64,000 nt of DNA from Sambucus nigra (taxonomy: Eukaryota > Streptophyta > Magnoliopsida > Dipsacales > Adoxaceae): the NCBI GenBank assembly GCA_949130495.1, contig OX422223.1, forward strand, positions 82,007,751-82,071,750, in the 5' to 3' direction. Made by a program: the position numbers and the translations under genes. The notes beneath the pieces are model-generated. The model was not told the origin of the DNA and ran no database searches. It saw nothing but the letters and a program-made list of their open reading frames with translations. Of this stretch, positions 12,111 to 24,722 are shown in pieces. How positions within the stretch are numbered: position 1 is the stretch's first letter; each line of letters starts with the position of its first letter.

Positions 12111-13157
12111 GTGAATGTATATATATACTTGTGATCTATTTTACATATTGAGCCGCAGTTGAGCCTAGGGGCACCATATTAGTGTATATATATTATAATG
12201 TGAAAATGTATATATACATGGGTTATTATCTATTATGTGAATTAAGTATACAAGAAAGATAATGAAATCTGAAATGAATTAAGTAAGTGAATACTTAATT
12301 ATATTGAATTGAAAAAGGGTGTATCCATGATAAAGAGAAATTGGATATTTTTGTGTCACCTATATTGCGAGAGAAATACGTGGAAAAGATATGGGCTATG
12401 GTTAGTTGGCACTGATATAAACTAGATAGCATGGAAAAAGTAACTAGTATAGTTTTAAGGTACATTAGGTGTGCACCCTAGATGAGAGGTGAGGATCTCA
12501 AGAGAGAGTCCGATAATCTAGCAGGTATATAATAATTGATGAATATAGCATTTATTCACTTATTGTTTTCTAAACTATTTTTACATCGGGCTCTGACCCG
12601 TTTTCTTGCACATTCTCTTCTTTCTTATATCTCCTATATCAGGTGTCCAGTTGTAGGGACGCCAACCATAAAGGATTAAGATTTTTGACAATCTATGGAT
12701 ACTATGGAGTCTTGGACTTTGTTTAGACGCTTTCACATTCATTGATTCATACTCTTTAGTTGATCTTTCATTTAGGGCATGCCGCCCAAGAGGATTTAAG
12801 TATTTGAATTCTATCCGAGTTAGTTAATGTATTATGTCAGTTTTGGATACATTTTGTTTTATTGGAATTTATTGTATTGAGATTTTAAACTGGAGAGTTT
12901 TATTCCAGTTTCGTTTAATTCAATTTTGATATTACTCAGTTGTTATTCATTGTGTACATGGATTGTGTTAAATGGATTATGTTTCAAAAGTGGAATTTTT
13001 AATTATATTAAAATTCAGAAAAGTTTTTAACACCTGTTTAATTAAGTATTAGGTGACTATGTTTTCGATAGCGATGTTAAGAATGATCCAACTGTTTATT
13101 TTGTTTTAATTTGGTATGGGACTGATCACCCTGTATTTAATTAAGCGGAGCGTTACA
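12111..13157 (+). repeat. Related LTR fragment in opposite orientation
   Basis: It contains the reverse complement of features of the neighbouring LTR family. These include GCCGCAGTTGAGCCTAGGGG near 12150, GGGCTCTGACCCGTTTTC near 12585, AGTATTAGGTGACTATG near 13045, and a terminus of TTAAGCGGAGCGTTACA at 13157. It is therefore the 3' end of a plus-sense LTR fused head-to-head to the minus-sense LTR on its left. The plus-sense start is missing. Confidence 0.55.
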
Positions 13158-14903
13158 ATTACAATCCAACATAATTCTATTATTACAAACTGAGATAATT
13201 GTTCAAATAAAACATCAATAAAAAAATAATTGATAAAAGTATTGGGCAACGACATAATGGAATCTCCTCGTAATTCGGATATTCTCTAGGGATAACCCTG
13301 ACTCTCTTTGTCCTTAACTACATTCTCACCCGAAGTACATGGGGGTGGGGTTTTAACAAAATAGGAAAATGAGCAATTTCCCAATAAAGGAATTTTATCA
13401 CGCTATAACAATATAAGGAAATAAGTATACATATACAATACAATACGTTTTAATATTTATGAAAATGTTTCCTCTATTCAACTATGTTTCAACTGCAACT
13501 ATAATGCATGAAATGTAACCCAAGGTAATATGCCAGCACACACATAACCTTTTAACCCGACTCATGCTAGGGTCCCCATGTGTGCACCTTTATCATTTTT
13601 TTCACAATTCATTCATGAATTCAGTTAACCTTTTTCCTTAACAATTTATGAACAACAAGCCCATTGCAAGATCATTTATTATTATTTTGGAGGTCACCAA
13701 TCCCATTAATGTTTACGGGGTTTCACTGCCTGCCATACATGTCGCATCCATTGCTTTTGTGGGGGATGAAAATATGTCTCCAATAATAATGTGACACGTT
13801 GCAACAGCGCTTCAGGATAATTCTTAAGAAAGGTCGGTGCATCGCCTGCCTATCCACTAACGCATGACCAACCAAGTATGTCTTGACAGCTACATTGTTT
13901 ATGACAAAACATGACTAGTTTGACAAGATAAATACGACATGAATTCAAGTGAAGATAGAATATCGATCGTGTCACAACAATATTGTTTTATTGTGATGTA
14001 AACTCTAATAATAAGAGTCATTGTCTAATTATAACCCCTAAATCTTTATAAAGGGGAGACCTCTCATTGTGTAAGGGGGCTGAGAGGCTATAGGACACTC
14101 TCGTGTAAATTATCTCCATATTATAATAAGAACACCCTAACCGTTTCCATGGACGCAGGTCGATCCTAAACAAACCACATAAATCTTGTCTCTCTCGTAT
14201 TTATTTTTATGTTGTTTAGCACTATTGTGGGGAACCCCCTTTAAGGCGATTTTATTTCCCCTACAAATTTACTGACTATTTATCTAGGGTATAGCCGACG
14301 CCATACCGTAGGGCTCCGGGGCCTTCACAAATTTTTTCGGTTGCTCTGAGCATTTTTTCCTCACTCTTCAGTAACATCTTTCACATTTTTTAATTTTTTA
14401 ATCCAACCGTTAAGGCCAAACCTTTTAAGGTATTAACCAAACTTAAATGTCCATTTCTTACTAAATTTGCACACTTTATTTTATATTTTTTAACTTGAGG
14501 TCCTTGTTTTCCAAGTCTTATCGACTTAACACCATTTTATTTGTTCAATACTTTATATTTGCCATTTCATGCAAAATGTACCAAGTCTCAAGGACCACAA
14601 TTTGAATAATACTAAGTTAGGGTTTTATTACACAAAAAAATGTGACTTAGTGTCATTTTGTAATCCTCGTACTTTCAAGGGATGAAATATAATTTCTATA
14701 TTTAGGGGTTGTTTTGATAATAAATAACATTAGGGGCTATTTTGTAATAATAAATTTGTATCCGATATTTCTAGTTTAACCCCTTTGTTTTACATTATAT
14801 CACTTTTATAGTCATTTAAGGTGTTATAACCCCTACATGTATCACATTCATCCAAGTATGATATTTTTAGGATTTAAACATAAAACTCCCATAAATATAT
14901 TTA
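13158..14903. other. Decayed retroelement DNA, no gene
   Basis: No coding sequence is seen. Segments near 13330-13400 and 13540-13600 read like degraded Gypsy LTR (for example TTTCCCAATAAAGGAATTTT). A stretch near 13960-14260 has the look of a Copia-type LTR end: TATAAAGGGGAGACCTCTCA at about 14048, then CCATGGACGCAGGTC and CACATAAATCTTGTCTCTCT. No termini or target duplications could be placed, so the assignment is tentative. Confidence 0.3.
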
Positions 14904-15104
14904 GGATTTTTTTTACTTTAATACATTACTAATTCTCGATTTTAGACTTTAATACAACTTTATCATTTTATCAGACTTTAATACATTTTTTGCTGCTAAA
15001 TGATATTTTTAATGGCAAAAAATGTACTAAAGTCTAATAAACTAATAAAGTTGTATTAAAGTCTAAAGTTGAGAATTAGTAATGTATTAAAGTAAAAAAA
15101 AAAC
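14904..15104. mobile_element. MITE with long inverted repeats, 9-bp TSD (Mutator-like)
   Basis: A 201-bp near-palindrome. The left arm begins GGATTTTTTTTACTTTAATAC and the right arm ends GTATTAAAGTAAAAAAAAAAC. The inner arms (AGACTTTAATACAACTTTAT and its complement) pair almost to the centre near 15000. It is flanked by a perfect 9-bp direct repeat ATATATTTA (14895-14903 and 15105-15113). A 9-bp duplication is typical of Mutator-like elements, but the AT-rich target leaves room for chance. Confidence 0.65.
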
Positions 15105-15113
15105 ATATATTTA

Positions 15114-16086
15114 ACAATATTTTCAAGAAAACCTTTGTCTTTTCAATAGTACAACATTTTGTCCAAAATCATTTAAGCTTGATAAAACATTTTTCTCACA
15201 TAAAATATCAACTTTTAACACATAAAGAACACGTATATAAAATATATAGACATGCATATAGGTAACGTGTTGAGTATAAATACATAATACATATCTAATC
15301 CTAACATTCCTCATATTTAATTTATAAAAATATTGGATATAGAACCCCTACCTTAATGAACAAATCTACCAAATAAAATATAGAAATTATCCTCCAAGAA
15401 TGATAAAAAGTAATATACTCTAAAAGTGCTCAAAAAATATACTCAAAAAATGATCCAAAATAAACATCATAACTCCTAAAAACTACACCACATATACCTC
15501 CAAAACATATATAGTTAACTCCAAAATGCTCAGTAAAACTCACTCAAAATAATAGTATTTAGGGCTGAAAAACAATCAACGAAAATTGGCTAATTTGGGT
15601 GTGAAAATGGTGCAAAACCCCTTTAAAGTAGTGTAAAAATTGTGGGTTTTATCTAGGGTAGAAGGTGGTTTAGGGCTTGTAAGAAGAGATGAAGAGAGTT
15701 GTGTTTGTGTGGTTTCATTTAGCCAAAAAAAGTTTATATGGGTAAGAAATATTTGATTTAACTGTTAAGCTGTTGATATGTCGACAACATAACTGATCCA
15801 CTCGTTAAACACTCAACAACACATATGAAGGTATTTCGGCGCTCATGTCAGCTGCCATAACGATAGAATCCACTCGCTATAGTGGTGGAAGTAGCGGCTA
15901 GGGTAACGACAGAAAAGGGGGGTCCTTAGGCTTATTTCTTCAGTTTTTATTTTGTTTTTGCAAACCTATTCATCCAAATATTCCTTATCGATCACTTATA
16001 ACAGCTAACCTAATTCTCATAACCACTCATAATAATTTTTTCTCAACCCATAAAATGCACTAAATTAATTTTCTTACAAAATATAT
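15114..16086. other. AT-rich DNA without recognisable features
   Basis: No supported ORF, RNA gene or element terminus was found. Short ORFs such as 15123-15314 are low-complexity and start-poor. Confidence 0.4.
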
Positions 16087-17120
16087 TGTAACACCCCGTA
16101 TTTTTTTAGGATGTAGAATTTAATTAATTTGGTGATTTAGGATTTAAATTATTTGGAGAATTTAATTAAATTAGTCAAATGAGATTTAATTAATTCGAGT
16201 TATTTTAAAATTTAAACGTGTCATAATTATAGGATGAGATTGGAAATTTTAGTAAAGTAACTCGGATGATGATTCTAAGTGCACGGTTGATTCCGAATAG
16301 GTCGAGATAGTTAGAAAAGAGTACACAATGGTAGTAATTGGGCATTGGGGCATTTTTAGCAATAATCGGGCTCACACGGGGGTATTCGGGTAATTTGGTT
16401 TTGGCTTATAGACTTAATTTCAGGATTAGTGAAATAAAATATATATTAGGGAGTTTGTGGATGACACAACTCAAATAGAAAACCCTAGTTTTGCAGAGGA
16501 GAAAATAGGGAGGATTTGGGAGAGCTTTTGGTGAGCCATACCAAGAAGAGGGGTGTGTTCTTCTCCAAATCTTCATCTACATCAAAGAAAATCAGACCCT
16601 ACAAATTTATCCAGGCAAGTAGTTAAACTTGCTTTCATTTAATTTTCATTATTTCAATTCATATCACAGTGGGTGGAATTGATAATCATTTTCGGGTGCG
16701 ATATCACGTGTAAACGAGTTTTTCATTGGATTTAACATTGGGTGATGATTAAATGCAGAATTGATGAAGAAAAATTATTACCAGGTGTGAGAATCTGACT
16801 TCTATGAGGACCCCTATAATTGATATTACTGTATTTCAAATTTATTGAGATGAACTTGATGAACACAACCGAATGAAATCCTTGAAACCCAATTAGGGAT
16901 TTATGTCTTTTGGTTAGAATAAATCGTATAGAAAGGCTATTAATATGGTTATAAATCATCTTAGATGTGCTTGAGATGTTAACTGTTATTGGGTTGAAGG
17001 AAGAAAAGGGAAATAAAAGCTCCAATGGAGCACAATGGCAGAAAGCAAATGTCGTGAGGAAGAAGAAGGGTTGGTCGAATATTCGAACGACGTTGCAAGT
17101 TGTTCAAACGACATTGCAAG

Positions 17121-17769
17121 TCGTTCAATTGACATTAGGGAATTTTGGCAATTTTGTTCTTTTAATTTTGATGGCCTTAAGTAAATAGTGAACTTTTAAG
17201 GTGAGTTAATTGGTGAAAAATTAAAGGACAAATTAGTACCTAGGACCTTGGGAAGATGGTATCAATTATATTAAAGTTATGTGAGAAGTAAATCTTATAG
17301 GAGGAATTTAGTGAGATAAATTCATAACTATTTAAAATACGGACCAAGTTAGGGAATCCGAACATTTTTGTTGAGTGACACTACGTTTATGAAATTAATT
17401 AAAGTAGGAGTCGGGGTTTTGACTCGGATATTTTCAGGCTAGTGCGAGGGGGGTTAGGTACGGAGTAGCGGGATTAATTTATTATAGAGATAGATATAAT
17501 AAATTATCGAAAATTAAATTTAATGAAGGGTGTTAAACTTAATAGTGGGATTCTACGTAACAAATTCTAAAGGGTGAAGATAAGGACCGAATGAGTGGGT
17601 CTGGGTATTATAGTTATGTGGCACTACTTAAATGAAAAAGAATCAATGTGAGATTAATTAAATTACAAGTCGGGAGATGGATTTGGGTATATATTTGGGC
17701 TAGTGTTATGGTTGTTAGGCACGGGTTAACCGGACTGTATTAAATAAATGTATACAGTTATGTGTGATA

Positions 17770-17859
<90 letters not shown>

Positions 17860-18162
17860 TTGTGTGCTATATAGATATAGGTGTGAATAATATTTATATG
17901 AATACATACCCCTCTAGTGCTATCATAGGAGGTTGCGCGATGTGGGTGAATCCCCTGGCTTGAGGAGCAGGGAGAGTATAATCCACAGGTCATAGCGTCC
18001 AGTATTTATATGTTGTGATTATTTTCGGGGTTAAACGTCTTGAGTATGATTCTGTCTCACATCCGGAGAACTATGGCCGCCTTCGCTCAGACTATTATTA
18101 TTATTATTATTTTCAAGATCGAGAGTGATTTCGACTTGAGGTAGCCGGGTTAGAGTGAGCAG
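17121..18162 (+). repeat. Tandem duplication inside the solo LTR, unit 1
   Basis: This 1042-bp unit starts TCGTTCAATTGACATT and ends GGGTTAGAGTGAGCAG. Its second copy directly follows. It includes TTTTGGCAATTTTGTTCTTT, a (TA)n tract and AGGAGCAGGGAGAGTATAAT. The two ORFs at 17715-17993 and 17748-17963 are translations of the (TA)n tract and not genes. Confidence 0.8.
17771..17852. repeat. (TA)n microsatellite
   Basis: About 41 uninterrupted TA units inside LTR duplication unit 1. Confidence 0.95.
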
Positions 18163-19131
18163 TCGTTCAATTGACATTGGGGAATTTTGGCAATTTTGTT
18201 CTTTTAATTTTTATGGCCTTAAGTAAATGGTGAACTTTTAAGGTGAGTTAATTGATGAAAAATTAAAGGTTAAATTAGTACCTAGGACCTTGGGAAGGTG
18301 GTATTAATTATATTAAAGTTACGTGAGGGTGTAAATATTATGGGAGAAATTTAGTGAGACAAATTCATAAGTATATAAAATACGAACCAAGTTAGGGAGT
18401 CCGAACATTTTTGTTGAGTGACACCACATTGATGAAATTAATTAATGTGAAATTAATTAAAGTAGGAGTCGGGGTTTTGACTCGGATATTTTCAGGCTAG
18501 TACGAAGGGGGTTAGTCACGGAGTAGCCGATTTAATTTATTATAGAGATAGATATAATAAATTATCGAATATTAAATTTAATGAAGGGTGTTAAACATAA
18601 TAGTGGGATTCTGGTTACAAATTCTAAAGGGTGAAGATAAAGACCGAATGAGTGGGTATGGGCATTGTAGTTGGGTGACACTACTTAAATGAAAGATAAT
18701 TAATGTGAGATTAATTAAATTACAAGTCGGGTTATAAACTTGGGTATATATTTGGGCTAGTGCTATAGTGTTTGGCACGGGTTAGTCGGACTGTATTAAA
18801 TATATGTATACAGTTATGTGTGATAGTGTGTGTATATATATATATATATATAGGCGTGAATGATATTTACAGGAATACATACCCCTCTAGTGCTATCATA
18901 TGAGGTTGCGCGATGTGGGTGAATCCCCTCGCTTGAGGAGCAGGGAGAGTATAATCTCCAGGCCATAACAACCAGTATTTATATCTTGTGATTCTTGTCG
19001 GAGTGAGACGCCTCGGTATGATTATGTCTCACACCCGGGGAACTATGGCCGCCTCCGCTACAATTATTATTATTATTTTTCTCAAGCTCGAGAGTGATTC
19101 CGACTTGAGGTGGCTGGGTTAGAGTGAGCAG
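18163..19131 (+). repeat. Tandem duplication inside the solo LTR, unit 2
   Basis: This 969-bp copy of the preceding unit has the same start and the same end phrase GGGTTAGAGTGAGCAG. Most of the length difference is the (TA)n tract, which is short here (about 18836-18852). Point differences are scattered, so the duplication is not very recent. Confidence 0.8.
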
Positions 19132-19348
19132 ACCTGAAACATGATAGCACTTTAGAGGAAGCATTCGGTGAGTTATTACTCGGGAGTTGATGGTTATTAT
19201 ACTTAACATGTGTGTTAATGTTGCAGTATATTAGTACCTATATAATATGAGAACATAATTATATATGGGATTAATACATAAACGTGAATGTATTTCTTAT
19301 ATATCTAGTGTGAAAGTTATATGATTTAAAAAGGGGTTTCTTACATAA

Positions 19349-22300
19349 TGTGATACCCCGACTAATTAAATACATGGTAGCTACTCCTTTATTAAACTAA
19401 TGCAGAATATCAAGTTGGTTCAGTCTTAGCATCACTGTCGAAAACATTTAGTTACTTACTAGCCACCTAATATTTAAAATAGAGAGATGCCAAATTTTAT
19501 TAATTAAATTAACAATAACCAAGTAATTAAATCATCAACCATCAATCGCATAAACAATCTCATATGAATAACCAACGAAATGAAATAAACTGAGTCTGGA
19601 GTAAACACTCCAATGATAATAATACCAGAGTAAATAAAATCCCAATGCAAGAGTCTAAATAAATCAACCAACATCTGAAACAATGAAAGTCCGTATCTAC
19701 AATCTCTAGATAAGAATGGGCACCATACCCTAACTGATATAAATGACTCTCAAGGAACCAAGGATAAGTGTGGAGGCGTCTAATACCAAGATCCTGTAAC
19801 TTCCACAGCATCTACAACATGTTATCAGAATGGAACTCCTATGCTTGGCGTCCCTGTGGATGGACACCTAAAATGTTTTTACAAAACAAAATAGATTTTT
19901 GGAAGAAAACGGGTCAGGGCCCGAGGTGAAAACGGTTTAAAAATATAGCAAGTGTTTAAACATGTTAGTTGCGTACTCTCACGTGAGTTTCTCACCTCCC
20001 AACTAATGTGTACGCCTAACGTATACCCTTAACCCATCCTAGTTATGACACTAACTAACTAGTTCGTACCACTCCTGCTTTCGCATTCTAACATAGGGAA
20101 TCTACTCGTAACACCCAAACAAGTCATATTCATAACCCATATTCACGTTCATTAAATTACTTATCTCAAGTGTTAATTAAATTCTCACATTCTTAGCCAA
20201 TTAAAATATCTTATTAATTCGCATCTACTGAGCAACAGTGAACCAGTCACAAGTACATATATAAATCACTCTCAGTACATATATACATATAAGGCACCCT
20301 TAGGCTAAGCTGCGGTGCACGCATACTCTACTATCAAATCCATGTACATCACGTATGCAAGGATCACGTGTTCTGAATCACTCACGAATAATCTCAATAC
20401 AATTCACACATATTAGAGGTGGACATAGTTCACATACTCATGGTTCACGCACATACCTACGCTCCCATGGTCTGCTGACTTATCAACTCACGAATAAGTC
20501 ATTCACAATCCTATGTCCTTAAGGTACCAGTCTAAATTCCCCCCGAAGGCACACAAATATAAGACGGTCCTTTCACGAAAATCAACCTCCCGTGATAGCA
20601 AGTATGGTAGGTATGACATACACATAATCATCCATATATGAAGTATTCACACAACTTAGGTAATCAGCATTTTAGTATAGGTATGTTCCAGCCCCATATC
20701 GTATGTCTCACACATATAATGATATCGTCACATTTATTCTACACAATAGATTTTTAACACGATAATTCGCAACGTATAGCTCCAAGTACATATCCTATCC
20801 CAAAAAGGGTTACTAGATTCCCTGCTAGTATCTAAGGATTTCTGAGTATTTAAAGTTTCCCAATTTTAGTCCTTAACCTCAAATTATAATTGGAGCAAAA
20901 GATATTCATGTTCTCACAACTCACAATCGTACCTCACTAATCGAATATTCGTAAGTTTACCACTTAACCTCAATTAAATCTAATAATTTTTCGGGCTTCA
21001 AATACCATCCTACTGGTCTTCCCTAAGTACCAATGTGCTCAATCAATCATCACCAAAGAGTTCTAAAGGTTGGAAGTTATCCAATTATTTACAGGAAAAA
21101 TACTTCACTTTTCCTAGAGGGATCGATCGATCGAAGAAATGGATCGATCGATCGACCGTCGATCGATCGACACACTTGGATCGATAGATCGATCAAGCAG
21201 TTATCAGTCCATAATGGCTTTGACAATTACGGGTTATTCCAAGTTTATACCCCAAATTCTTCATCACAACGTCCTAAACTCCCAAGAAAGTTTACTAATC
21301 ATCCTATTAACATATTAGCACAATCTTTAACGTATGGAAATCATTAAATCATCATGGATCATCAGTTTCTTGGATCAAAACACCCAATTTTCATAAAAAA
21401 ATCTATTTCTTTTATTTCCTTCAAGATCTTCATATAACTCAGCATACATTCACAATTCCCTACGCATGGACCATGGTTTCACAACTGATATATGCCCAAA
21501 AGTTTATCTACATGAAGCCTACCCATATTCAATGTTTAATTCTCCAGTTTCACAATTAATTCACTTATTTACGATAAATTATCAAATCTAAACTATCATG
21601 TAAAATATATGCTTTGAATATTTGCAAGATAAATCACTTGCCTCTAATTAGAAATTTTGATCCGTTGATGACGGTATTGGTTGGTTCTCCCTCTCTTTCC
21701 GGTCACAAATCCGGTGATGGTGGTGGTGGTGGTGTGTGGTGGTTGTTTTGCCTTAGAAACCCTTGGAACTTCTCCTCTCCATTCGAATTGCCCACTCTTT
21801 GGTTTTGACAGATAATGACCCTCGTGGCCCTAAGGTTGACTGATAAATATCACCTAATTCGTGCATCACTATTCATTAAAAATTAAAATGACTAAAATAC
21901 CCTCCCGGGTTGCCGGTTAGGCCTAAAAATTCCTCGGGACCCAAACTAAACCTCCGGCTAGTGTTTTCGGACTATCTCGACCCTTCAGGACACGTTGGCA
22001 CACTCAAAATGATCATACGGATGACATAAAAATAAAATACTTTTAAATTCATTAAATTGGGTCCTGACATGACTCACACGCGTGTCCCAACTTAATTACC
22101 GAAACTGCCGTATTTTCAACTCACGATAATTTTAATAAATACAATAATCACATGTTACCATTATCCCTCAGTAATATTCAACATCATCATCATATTTAAA
22201 TACCAACTCTCGTCTCGCTAGTTATTTAAATTTGAATTAATTTCCAATTAATTATCCAAAATTAATTTAATTAATTCCATAATTAAAAGTAATTTAATTT

Positions 22301-22349
22301 AATTTAATTAATCTCATAATTAAAAGCCATGAAAATATGGGGTATTACA
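19349..22349 (-). repeat. 3' LTR of the LARD-like element
   Basis: It runs from TGTGATACCCCG to GGGGTATTACA in plus view (3001 bp). It matches 26510-29606 along its whole length, with scattered substitutions and small indels. It contains a cluster of GATCGATC motifs (21121-21196) and a GGT/GTG-rich run near 21718-21745. The ORFs here (19560-19811, 21033-21347, 21614-21808) have no recognisable similarity. Confidence 0.85.
21121..21196. repeat. GATCGATC palindrome cluster in LTR
   Basis: Four or five blocks of alternating GATC/CGAT, including ATCGATCGATCGA and GATCGATCGAC, are separated by short spacers such as AGAAATG and CACACTTG. The counterpart in the other LTR is at about 28408-28472 with different block lengths. 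Confidence 0.85.
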
Positions 22350-22351
22350 TA

Positions 22352-22362
22352 ATTCCCCCCTA
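22352..22362 (-). other. Polypurine tract of the LARD-like element
   Basis: The minus-strand reading TTAGGGGGGAATTA lies directly before the 3' LTR start TGTAATACCCC. This is the expected position and composition for plus-strand DNA priming. Confidence 0.7.
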
Positions 22363-24684
22363 ATAATGGAATTTCGTCCCGAAATTTGGAAAATTAGGCA
22401 TACCTGAAAAAATTAGGTATCCTCCAGTACTCAAAACAAAATATAAAGAAAGGCTCAGTCGCTACAACCCTCGCTTCATAACAAGCTTGCTGAACACTCT
22501 TGATATTTTATCAGTTATAGGGTTACACCTCAATAAATGCACGTCACGTTGTGCTCTTACTAAATAACATTCGAATAAGAATAGCCTACACATCATTGGC
22601 CGCATTGTCTCAATACTATTGTGAGTTCGCACCTCACTTCGTATCAACTCCCGCATATATCCCATCCTGGGAGAAACCATAAAACATCTGACTACTCTTG
22701 ACCGTTCTTTGAATCTCTATTCCCGGCGTTGTGACTTTTACACAAGGGAAAACCACTTAAGACTGTTGGTGATTATCCCATTATAGTTATCGGACTCTAA
22801 CTTCTGACTGATCCCAAAACTCTGATAATCTGCTCACCTCTAAGCATCCAGAGGGAGGATAATAAGGTTCATTTACACAAAACATATGTAAGTACCTTGT
22901 CCACTATAAATAGGTACGGGTGCTTTCGCACAACTCTACTATTAGGTAATATCCTCTCCCCATTACCATATTATACTTCACTTACTAGCTATACCCGTTG
23001 TGAAAATGAAATGGTCGCAATGAGTCCAAAATTAATTTCATACAGTTCCACCAGTCGTCAATCAACTTGCGCCTACTCCTCGAGCTATAGGTGAGACACC
23101 CTTCTAAAAATGAAACGTTATTCCCACTACTTTCTGATACCCCAAGTTAAAAGTGGATTTCGGGGATCTCATCCTAGTTCAGAATAATACTGGGTAGGAC
23201 CACATATCGGCGCGTTCACTATCTAATAGTGTAAATCACTCAAGGATATAACAATTACTTTCCTTCTGGACAATCTGTCCCACACATTCGAAGGAACTCG
23301 TTACTTATCTATAAGTTGGCAACTCCTCAAAGAAATTTACCAACTTGACTCTTCCATCGCTGGAATCGTCGGCTTGATACAAAATTATTTGGCTGATCAT
23401 CTGACCCCAATCAATCTACTACTTACTACACCCCTTTCAACACCGACTTTCACTTATAATTCTTCCCATTAAGTGATACTTAATAACCCTCTTCTTCCCT
23501 CGGCGTATCCCAAAAGTTTTTACCACGATGTGCACTTCTGGACTCTTTATACCTTATTGACATTCTCACTCTATTTACGCGTAAGCCACAATCAACATTT
23601 GATTGGGTGGAGCTCCACTCCAAATTGCCCATAATAGTTAAATATTTGTCTTCTCAAGGGATACCCCCTTTTTAAATGGCTTCCCCCTGCCTTTCAACCA
23701 AGTACGGACGTGCTACTCTGATTGCATATGAATCTATAGATTGTCGTCCTTCTCACGATGTTTAATCCTCTCTACCACTTCCATTTGGTCATATTAGTCT
23801 CACAAGTAAAAATTTCACCCATCTATTTCCATGTCTCTTCTTTCGGCGATTCTGACACCAGCAAACCAAGGTGTCTACACCCCTTATAACCCGTGCATAC
23901 GGGTTTAAACATCATATACGCTTCATACGTACTCCAAACTCTTTGGCTATACCACTTGGGCGTTCTCAATTACCCCCGAAATTGAAATTCTAAATCCTCC
24001 TAAACATCATTCCATCCTTCAACCTGCCGTAATAAAACAAAATTTTTAGTACTTCCTCACCACACAACTGGCTCCACTGGCCTTATATCGTAATTTATCC
24101 TTTAACTTCCAGTTATAACTACATTCTTCCATAACAATCGAGGTACTTAACTCAAGGATGAATGGCCAAACATCTCCTTACTACCAACCTTACGCTAAGT
24201 TTCATGCGTGGGATGTCTCGCAAAGCGAAATCCAAATAAGGAACTCCCTCGATACACTACTACCTAGCATTGTCGGTCATCGGAATCCGTTAGGCCCTCA
24301 GTCCATAATATGTAACCATATATTCCTGTCTCTTGACAACAAAGTTACATCTCCTTCCGCAATTACACTTAAACAAGGAATTTCTTTCGAATGACATTGT
24401 CTCTTAACACTGATGGTAATCACATTCTATAAACATCATGCAACTATAATCGGGGTTCTCAAAATCATGTCCCCGGACATACAACTATGAGTATTAACTT
24501 CCACATCTCTAAAGGGTGATATAACAATGCACTCTTCTTATTACCACATCCTGAGCGTTAATTATAATAACCAACTAAATCTTTTCGCTGAACAGTAAAC
24601 CAAATACACTCTGAATCATATCAATAAAGTCCCTACACATACCGGGATCAAATATCCGAGACCATTATACCTTTCGAAGTCTCG

Positions 24685-24722
<38 letters not shown>

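Noticed and set aside
17715..17993. Tyr/Ile-repeat ORFs on both strands
   Set aside because: Translations of a (TA)n microsatellite.
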